From Jongsikchunia kroppenstedtii DSM 45133 (lineage in GTDB: Bacteria; Actinomycetota; Actinomycetes; Mycobacteriales; Mycobacteriaceae): a stretch of 64,000 nucleotides of DNA. A program made the position numbers and the translations under genes. The notes under the pieces were generated by a model, which saw only the letters and a list, made by a program, of their open reading frames with translations, did no database searches and was not told the DNA's origin. Of this stretch, positions 58,980 to 64,000 are shown one piece after another (position 1 is the first letter of the stretch; each line of letters opens with the position of its first letter). The stretch is taken from assembly GCF_000380485.1 (NCBI RefSeq), contig NZ_AQYG01000048.1, positions 186,001-250,000 on the forward strand, read 5' to 3'.

Positions 58980-59561
58980 TCAGCGCGGGATCTGATCGAT
59001 CACCGCAGTAGTCGCCTCAACAGCCTTGGCGCACTCGTCGATTGGCGACGACTGGCTGAATCGGATGACGGTCGTGATGACGCCGGCCTTGCCGGACTGC
59101 ACATAGGTACTGCAAGTTGAGTTCGGCTCGCGGAATATGGCTACGACTCGATTGGCGATGATTTGGTCGGGAAGCCAACTGGCGATCGATTGATGGCGGT
59201 CTTTGTACGTATCAACCGAATCCCAATTGGTCACTGTCTGGCTGAGACCCCAATGCTCCGAGCGCGCGGTGTCCATCCAGCCGCATCCTCGGACTGGGTC
59301 GGTTTGGGTAGTTGCAGCGTCGCGTTTGGTCACTGGATCTAGACCGATTTCGGCGATGTGCGGCGCGAGCGAGTCGCAGGGTTCGTATGAAGTCCCGTCG
59401 TTGTGGCGGTTCGTTCTATCCATCGTTGGTTTTGTCGTGGCAGTTGAGGAGAACCGGATGAGTTCGGATCTGTCGTTATCGGATCCGCTGCATGCGGATA
59501 TGACGGGCGTGGCGATCACCAAGGCCAACAGGACGATTGCTTGTGCAGATCTGTGTCGCAT
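58980..59561 (-). CDS. DUF3558 family lipoprotein
   Basis: A 193-aa lipoprotein of the DUF3558 group common in Nocardia, Rhodococcus and Gordonia. The signal peptide AIVLLALVIATPVISACSG has a lipobox (ISAC). The mature part has the characteristic cysteine pattern (EPCDSL, RGCGWMD, STCSTY, DECAKAV). The start ATG 59561 shares a base with the stop of the preceding helical-protein gene (TAATG). Base composition is clearly lower GC than neighbours. Function unknown. Confidence 0.8.
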   Translation of the reverse strand: MRHRSAQAIVLLALVIATPVISACSGSDNDRSELIRFSSTATTKPTMDRTNRHNDGTSYEPCDSLAPHIAEIGLDPVTKRDAATTQTDPVRGCGWMDTARSEHWGLSQTVTNWDSVDTYKDRHQSIASWLPDQIIANRVVAIFREPNSTCSTYVQSGKAGVITTVIRFSQSSPIDECAKAVEATTAVIDQIPR

Positions 59562-59950
59562 TAATGTCCGGACCTCGAGGAGAGCTCATCGGTCGTATCG
59601 ATCCGAGAGTGGCTTCTACGACACATAGCCGAATGCGCCTCAAGATAGTCTGCTTGATTCGTTAGTCGACTACTAATGGACTGGCTGCCGCTGCCGAGTA
59701 CTTGCGTCACGCGGCTATACATCGCCTTACCCTCGACGCAATCGCCGAAGCAGTTTGTGGTTAGTACCCTGGACACCTCTTGTCGCGCGTGGTTCAGAGC
59801 CGTACGAAACTCTTCATCCGCCCGCGCGAACGCTTCCCAAGCTTCGTCGGACGATCTGACGACGGGCATAGCGGCGCCGAGTGCGTATTCGTGCGCTATC
59901 AGTCGCGTCTCGAATGGCATCGGGATGTCGATGCCATGGCCCCAGCTCAT
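59561..59950 (-). CDS. Unknown helical protein paired with a DUF3558 lipoprotein
   Basis: A 129-aa protein of unknown family. The middle (DEAWEAFARADEEFRTALNHARQEVSRV) and the segment SRVTQVLGSGSQSISSRLTNQADYLEA look like two amphipathic helices with a short loop containing a Cys pair (CFGDC). The hairpin of two helices recalls WXG100/ESX-type proteins, but no WXG motif is present. The stop overlaps the DUF3558 start, so the two are coupled. Lower GC than the region. A secreted or secretion-associated pair is a guess. Confidence 0.6.
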   Translation of the reverse strand: MSWGHGIDIPMPFETRLIAHEYALGAAMPVVRSSDEAWEAFARADEEFRTALNHARQEVSRVLTTNCFGDCVEGKAMYSRVTQVLGSGSQSISSRLTNQADYLEAHSAMCRRSHSRIDTTDELSSRSGH

Positions 59951-59992
59951 CGCGTCTCCTGTCGTCTACTTGCCGGGAGACCGCTCAGCCCG

Positions 59993-60029
59993 CCGGACAT
60001 ACCCGTCCAAGTATGACGGATATGTCCGG
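59993..60029 (-). terminator. Hairpin after the SDR gene
   Basis: CCGGACATACCCGTC and GACGGATATGTCCGG form a 15-bp stem with one mismatch around a 7-nt loop (60008-60014), 20 bases past the SDR stop on the minus strand and upstream of the helical-protein gene. It should terminate the SDR transcript. Confidence 0.7.
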
Positions 60030-60048
60030 TATCAGGTTCCGCCGGTTG

Positions 60049-61029
60049 TCAGCGCTGCAGCTGGCCGCTGGTGACGAAGTGCGAAACGAGGTCACGCACG
60101 GTGGTGTCGGTGTCGCGCGGGGTGTAGCCCAGCTCCGACTGCGCCTTGTTGCCGTCGACGTGCGGCGACGATTCAAGAGCACCGACTGATGCCTTGGTGA
60201 TGACGTCGGAGTTGAAGATTTTGCAGATCGGTTCGGCGATCGGGACGATCGCCGACAGAACGCTCAGCGGAACGGCGAACAGCGGGCCGCGACGGCCGTT
60301 GAGTCGGGCAGCCATCCGGCAGATCTGCACCATCGGCAGGAACTGTCCGGTGAGCAGGTAGTTCTCGCCGGTGCGGCCCTTCTCGCCGGCGAGCACCAGC
60401 CCCGCGGCGACATCGCGCACGTCGACGAAGTCGAAGCCGCCGTCGACGAATGCCGGGACGCGGCCGCGGGCGGCGTCGCGCAGGATGCCGTTGACGCGGG
60501 ACAGTGGCGCCTTGTCGACCGGGCCGTAGACGGCGGTCGGATTGCAGACGACGGCGTCGAGACCTTTCTCGATGACCGCGCGCAGCTCCTGCTCGCCTGC
60601 GAACTTCGATCGGTCGTAGACGGGCAGGTCGTCGCCGGTGGAACGGGGGGACTCCTCGTTGATGTTTCCGCCGCAGGCGTACTGGTCAAACGAGTGAATC
60701 GAGCTGCAGTGCACCATCCGGCGGACGCCGGCGGCTAGTGCGGCCTCGGCGACGTTGCGCACACCCTCGGTGTTGATCCGCCAGGCCAGCTCATCGTGGT
60801 GGGCGAGGGTGATCATCGCGACCAGGTGGTAGACGACCTCGACACCCTGGAATGCCTCCTCGAGCTGCTGTTCCTCGAGAATGTTCGCGTTGAGCCAGGT
60901 AACCTGCGGGCGGGTCTCGTTTTCCGGTTGCGCACGGTCGATCGCGACCACCTCGTTGCCCTGCTCGACGAGCAGATTGACCAGGTTGGTCCCGACGAAT
61001 CCGGCGGCGCCGGTAACTGCGACCTTCAT
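60049..61029 (-). CDS. NAD-dependent epimerase/dehydratase (extended SDR), steroid-dehydrogenase-like
   Basis: A 326-aa extended short-chain dehydrogenase. The cofactor motif is VAVTGAAGFVGTNLVNLL, the NAD-selective acidic residue lies in VAIDRAQ, and the active-site pair is YDRSK in LPVYDRSKFAGEQ. CNPTAVYGP and VDVRDVAAG are typical of the 3-beta-hydroxysteroid dehydrogenase/epimerase group. A KstR-type box lies 30 bases upstream, shared with the divergent NTF2-like gene, hinting at steroid metabolism. Exact reaction unknown. Confidence 0.85.
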   Translation of the reverse strand: MKVAVTGAAGFVGTNLVNLLVEQGNEVVAIDRAQPENETRPQVTWLNANILEEQQLEEAFQGVEVVYHLVAMITLAHHDELAWRINTEGVRNVAEAALAAGVRRMVHCSSIHSFDQYACGGNINEESPRSTGDDLPVYDRSKFAGEQELRAVIEKGLDAVVCNPTAVYGPVDKAPLSRVNGILRDAARGRVPAFVDGGFDFVDVRDVAAGLVLAGEKGRTGENYLLTGQFLPMVQICRMAARLNGRRGPLFAVPLSVLSAIVPIAEPICKIFNSDVITKASVGALESSPHVDGNKAQSELGYTPRDTDTTVRDLVSHFVTSGQLQR

Positions 61030-61059
61030 GAAGCCTCCTCAATGAATCTATGGGTAATG

Positions 61060-61073
61060 TAGAACACGTTCTA
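61060..61073. promoter_or_regulatory. KstR-type operator
   Basis: The perfect palindrome TAGAAC-ac-GTTCTA matches the pattern TnnAACnnGTTnnA that I associate with KstR, the TetR repressor of cholesterol catabolism in mycobacteria and rhodococci. It lies between the divergent SDR (start 61029) and NTF2-like (start 61106) genes, about equally distant from both, so one bound repressor could silence both. Confidence 0.75.
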
Positions 61074-61105
61074 GTTCCAGGGGGATCGTCCAGATCGGAG
61101 GGGTC

Positions 61106-61888
61106 ATGGCTCGTCGCGATGAGTTGATTGCGGTGGTGGAGCAGTCTCCGGCTGCGGTGGGGCGACATGACAAGGCGGCGTGGCTGGCGCTATTCGCCGA
61201 CAACGCGCAGGTCAACGACCCGGTCGGATCGAAACCGAATGTCGGGTGCGAGGTAATCGGACGTTTCTACGACACGTTCATCGCGCCGAACACGATTGTC
61301 TTTCATGTCGAACACGACATTGTCTGCGGCGATTCAGTGATGCGTGACCTGAGTCTTGAGACTCGAATGAGCGGCAAGGTGTCGCTGCACGTTCCCATGC
61401 ATCTCCGGTATGACCTCGACGAGAATCGCAAGATCACCGGGTTGTACGCATATTGGGAACTGCCGGGAATGGTCGGGCAGCTGCTCAAGCGCGGTCCGCT
61501 GGCGCTGCCGGTATCGGCGAAGCTGACAGCGAAGCTGGTGAAGAATCAGCGGCTGGACGGCTCGATCGGATTCGCCAAGGGGTTCAGCCGGGTAGGCGTC
61601 GCCGGCAAGGAGCTGGCCGCCGTTTTCCTCGATACGATCACATCCGGAACGAATCTCGGTGTGGCGGAGGCGATGCTGGGTGATCGGCCGATCGTGCAGA
61701 TCGGTCAGCATCAGGGGACGTCGCTGACCGCGATCAGCAATCGAGTGACCGGATTCCGGGTCGGAAAGACCCTTGCCGCAGGCGATTTCGTCACCGCGAG
61801 CCTGTCGAACGGCACGAATCACGCGGTCATCGTCCTGCAGTTCAAGAAGAATGAGATAGTCGGCGTCTGCCTGTATATCGAGGATTGA
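61106..61888 (+). CDS. NTF2-like (SnoaL/ketosteroid isomerase-fold) protein, two-part
   Basis: A 260-aa protein. The first ~120 residues have an NTF2/SnoaL-type fold (AVGRHDKAAWLALFADNAQVNDPVG, IGRFYDTFIAPNTIVFHVEH), resembling ketosteroid isomerase-like domains; the last ~80 residues (LGDRPIVQIGQHQGTSLTAI ... NGTNHAVIVLQF) look like a second, beta-rich domain. GGAGGGG precedes ATG 61106. Divergent from the SDR with a KstR-type box between, so a role with steroid or polyketide-like substrates is plausible but unproven. Confidence 0.72.
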   Translation: MARRDELIAVVEQSPAAVGRHDKAAWLALFADNAQVNDPVGSKPNVGCEVIGRFYDTFIAPNTIVFHVEHDIVCGDSVMRDLSLETRMSGKVSLHVPMHLRYDLDENRKITGLYAYWELPGMVGQLLKRGPLALPVSAKLTAKLVKNQRLDGSIGFAKGFSRVGVAGKELAAVFLDTITSGTNLGVAEAMLGDRPIVQIGQHQGTSLTAISNRVTGFRVGKTLAAGDFVTASLSNGTNHAVIVLQFKKNEIVGVCLYIED

Positions 61889-62056
61889 TCGTCGCGGATC
61901 CGGCGCCGAAACTCGCAGAGAATGTGCGCAATTCGCACCGACGAGCGAGACAATAAGTTAGCTTAAGTATTAAAGTATCCAGAGTTAACTATATTGCGAC
62001 GACGGTCATATTAAACAAATCCGGCGAATACTGGGTCAACTGACCTAGTCGAACGC
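61889..62056 (+). other. AT-rich intergenic region upstream of the GH5 gene
   Basis: About 170 bp, markedly AT-rich between 61950 and 62030 (TTAGCTTAAGTATTAAAGTATCC, ATATTAAACAAAT). It begins with the short hairpin GTGCG-caatt-CGCAC (61924-61938), a possible terminator of the NTF2-like gene, and ends with the palindrome GGTCA-ac-TGACC (62034-62045). No gene is supported. An H-NS-like (Lsr2) silencing target is possible given the composition. Confidence 0.5.
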
Positions 62057-62062
62057 TAACCT
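62057..62062 (+). promoter_or_regulatory. -10 element for a probable leaderless GH5 transcript
   Basis: TAACCT lies six bases before GTG 62069, the spacing expected when transcription starts at the start codon; there is no ribosome-binding site. The palindrome 62034-62045 falls around the -35/-25 region, where a repressor would compete with polymerase. Confidence 0.5.
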
Positions 62063-62068
62063 GTCCGC

Positions 62069-63553
62069 GTGTCGAGGATCCGTGCGCGAATTGTTGCGAT
62101 CGCCGTGTCATGTGGCTTTGCCGTCGCGGGCGTGATCAATTGCAGCGCTGCGCAAGCCGATCCGGCCGGTGGCTGGACGCTACCGCGATTGACGGTCGTC
62201 AACCGGACGATCTCCGATGTCACTGGGCGAGCGGTGCTGCTGCGCGGTGTGAATCTCAACCAGCTGGCCGAGTACAAGCAGAACAATCCGGCCCTGCCGA
62301 CCGTGGCACCGTTCGACGTCGCCGAGTTCCCGAAGATGGCTGCCCTCGGTTTCAACGTCGTGCGGCTCGACCTCTCCTGGTCGCGACTGGAGCCGACACC
62401 CGGCGCGTTTGACCGCAGCTACGTCGCCAAGATCCATGAGGCGGTCAACGCCGCCAAGAGCAACGGCATCTACACCCTGCTCGACATGCATCAGGATGCC
62501 TGGGGCCCGGAAATCGGTACGCCGAAGGGCGACCATTGCCCGCCGGTCCTCACCAAGCCTGGGCTCGGCTGGGACGGTGCCCCGGGCTGGGCCACGATCA
62601 CCGACGGTTGGAGCACCTGCGCCGTCGGCGGCGTCCGGGAGATCTCGCCAGCAGTGGCACGGGCGTTCCAGAATTTCTATGACAACACCCGAGGTGTTCA
62701 GGACCACCTGGTCGCCACATGGGGCAAACTCGCGGCGGAATTCAAGAGTGAGCCCGCCGTGATGGGTTACGACATTCTGAACGAGCCGAATCCCGGTCTG
62801 CGCGATCCGATTTCGGCGGCCGATCAACTGGGCCGGTTCTATCAACGCGCGATCGCCTCGATTCGCGCGGCCGAACGCGGCGGATTCCCACACCTGGTGG
62901 TCTTCGAGCCGGGTGCGCTCTGGTCGGCGTTCGGCATCGATGCGACGCCGCCCGCCCGCTACGTGGGAGATCCGCTCGCCGTGTTCTCGCCGCGCCTGTA
63001 CAACGAATCGATCAATGTCATCAAGGCGCTCCCGTCGATCGAGCAAGGCTTTCAGATCGCCCGCAACGCTGCAGATCGTTATGGAGTGCCGATGTGGACC
63101 GGTGAGTGGGGTTGGTTCGGCAACCCGAGTTCCGATGCGGCCCTGGTGAATAGGTTCATCGATCAACTCGATCACTATCAGACGGGTGGCGCCTGGTGGT
63201 CGTGGACGCAGGCCTGCGGTGATCCGCATTCCGTCCGCGACGGATTGACCAACAAGATCGACGGCAACCTGAATCTGATCGCCTGCCCGGCGGGAACTCC
63301 GATCGGGCTGCAGGCGGGCTTCGCTGGTCCGCTGTCCCGCGCCTATCCGCGAGCGATACCGGGTCGGGTGACGAAGGTGGACGCACACGGATTCAGCGGT
63401 GTCGGCAGCGGCCGTGCCGAGGCCTGGTACCCCGGCTCGACGCGACCGCAATTGGGCACGACCAACGTGCAAGACCTTCAGCTCACCCGAGTGAGCGGTG
63501 GATGGCGACTGATCGCGCGGGCTTCGGGGGCCTACGCGGTGACATCGTCCTAG
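62069..63553 (+). CDS. Secreted glycoside hydrolase family 5, endoglycoceramidase-like
   Basis: A 494-aa exported glycosidase. The signal peptide runs RIRARIVAIAVSCGFAVAGVINCSAAQA, followed by a GH5 barrel: VLLRGVNLNQLAEYKQNNP, GFNVVRLDLSWSRLEP, LLDMHQDAWG, the acid/base Glu in YDILNEPNPG, and the nucleophile Glu in WTGEWGWFGNPS. A C-terminal beta-sandwich (about residues 400-494) is present, as in endoglycoceramidase and related enzymes, which release glycans from glycosphingolipids or similar lipids. GTG 62069 has a likely leaderless promoter. Substrate not provable here. Confidence 0.88.
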   Translation: MSRIRARIVAIAVSCGFAVAGVINCSAAQADPAGGWTLPRLTVVNRTISDVTGRAVLLRGVNLNQLAEYKQNNPALPTVAPFDVAEFPKMAALGFNVVRLDLSWSRLEPTPGAFDRSYVAKIHEAVNAAKSNGIYTLLDMHQDAWGPEIGTPKGDHCPPVLTKPGLGWDGAPGWATITDGWSTCAVGGVREISPAVARAFQNFYDNTRGVQDHLVATWGKLAAEFKSEPAVMGYDILNEPNPGLRDPISAADQLGRFYQRAIASIRAAERGGFPHLVVFEPGALWSAFGIDATPPARYVGDPLAVFSPRLYNESINVIKALPSIEQGFQIARNAADRYGVPMWTGEWGWFGNPSSDAALVNRFIDQLDHYQTGGAWWSWTQACGDPHSVRDGLTNKIDGNLNLIACPAGTPIGLQAGFAGPLSRAYPRAIPGRVTKVDAHGFSGVGSGRAEAWYPGSTRPQLGTTNVQDLQLTRVSGGWRLIARASGAYAVTSS

Positions 63554-63573
63554 ACAGTTCGGAAAGGATTCGA

Positions 63574-64000
63574 ATGCTGTTGACACGAAACGAAACCAAG
63601 TTCGAGCAGGCGGTCGCCGTCTCGGAATGCAACCCCGATGCTCTGCTGGAGTGGATCGACCACCCCGAGTTGGCGGAGGCCGCGCGCCTCTACTACGCCG
63701 CGCGCTGGCTGGAGCGCGGCCTGACCGCGCTTGCGCAGCGGCAGCTCGAGATCGTGCTCGGGATGAAGGCGTCGAGCGCGGCGGCGACGTTCTGTCGTGA
63801 CCATCCGCTATCCGTCGAGATCGACGTCATGGGCCTGCCGGTCCAGGTGGACGTCGACCGGGAGGGCGGCGCGTTGCTGCTCGCCGGAATCTATCTGGAC
63901 CAACGGGATTGGTTCCGGTTCGACATGGTCCTGCCGTCGATCGACGATGAGCGGGCGAAGACCGCGATGGCTGCCGTGAGCGCCTTCGAGCAGGGGCTCT
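63574..64000 (+). CDS. Unknown cytoplasmic protein (3' truncated by window)
   Basis: From ATG 63574, preceded by GGAAAGGA, the frame stays open to the last base (142 residues seen). The visible part is soluble: a helical N-terminal half (NPDALLEWIDHPELAEAARLY, LERGLTALAQRQLEIVLG) and then an alternating beta region (LSVEIDVMGLPVQVDVDREG, DWFRFDMVLPSI). No signal peptide, no membrane helix, and no motif I recognise. It begins 20 bases after the GH5 gene, so co-transcription is likely. Confidence 0.7.
   Translation, partial: MLLTRNETKFEQAVAVSECNPDALLEWIDHPELAEAARLYYAARWLERGLTALAQRQLEIVLGMKASSAAATFCRDHPLSVEIDVMGLPVQVDVDREGGALLLAGIYLDQRDWFRFDMVLPSIDDERAKTAMAAVSAFEQGL

Noticed and set aside
59203-59628. 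141-codon plus-strand frame opposite the DUF3558 gene
   Set aside because: No ribosome-binding site or family resemblance, while the minus-strand frame has a signal peptide, a lipobox and conserved cysteines.

Overview
The window is high-GC and gene-dense, with many ATGA/GTGA stop-start overlaps, frequent GTG/TTG starts, an mce operon, mycobacterial-type dnaE1, PriA in place of separate HisA and TrpF, and F420-type Ddn-like genes. This points to a mycolic-acid actinobacterium (Mycobacteriales); Gordonia or a close relative is my best guess, but no marker in the window settles the genus. The order rluD - dnaE1 - ilvA - bioAFDB - bsaP - DUF2567 - nrtR/nadABC - hisDCBH-priA-impA-hisFI - trpE - trpCBA - lgt - pyk - tesB is, from memory, the same backbone as Mycobacterium tuberculosis Rv1540-Rv1618, with large inserted blocks.

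Layout. 1-8.2 kb: rluD (truncated by the window edge), an unknown membrane protein, an FMN/Fe-S glutamate-synthase-like protein, a Ser/Thr kinase without a sensor domain, and dnaE1. 8.2-10.6 kb: a small membrane gene, a Ddn-like protein and ilvA. 10.9-19.6 kb: an mce lipid-transport operon (two YrbE permeases, five MCE proteins, one Mce-associated protein), closed by a strong hairpin. 19.7-23.1 kb: membrane acyltransferase, SAM methyltransferase and SGNH hydrolase. 23.2-28.3 kb: biotin cluster bioA, bioQ-like tetR, bioFDB, bsaP, with a BioQ-type operator on the bioF start region. 28.3-33.2 kb: DUF2567 protein, NrtR-type Nudix regulator and nadABC, with a palindrome between nrtR and nadA.

33.2-39.1 kb is accessory: peroxiredoxin and TetR sharing two matching operators, DsbA-like protein, lipoprotein alpha-galactosidase, alcohol dehydrogenase and serine hydrolase. 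39.2-51.6 kb is one almost continuous his-trp array that also carries a small membrane gene, an inositol-phosphatase-like gene, a tautomerase and a TIGR02234 membrane gene; trpD and trpG are absent and TrpF activity is expected from PriA. 51.6-55.5 kb: lgt with an acidic repetitive tail, pyk and tesB.

55.5-64 kb is acyl/steroid/glycan flavoured: two crotonases, an OHCU-decarboxylase-like protein, a PQQ-type sugar dehydrogenase, a lower-GC pair (helical protein plus DUF3558 lipoprotein), an SDR and NTF2-like pair diverging from a KstR-type box, a secreted GH5 glycosidase, and an unknown gene running off the edge. The least expected signal is a ~105-bp intergenic element present twice (8191-8295 and 37796-37900), ungapped at roughly 70-75% identity, each time squeezed exactly between two convergent genes. 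I saw no tRNA, rRNA, CRISPR array, insertion sequence or prophage.
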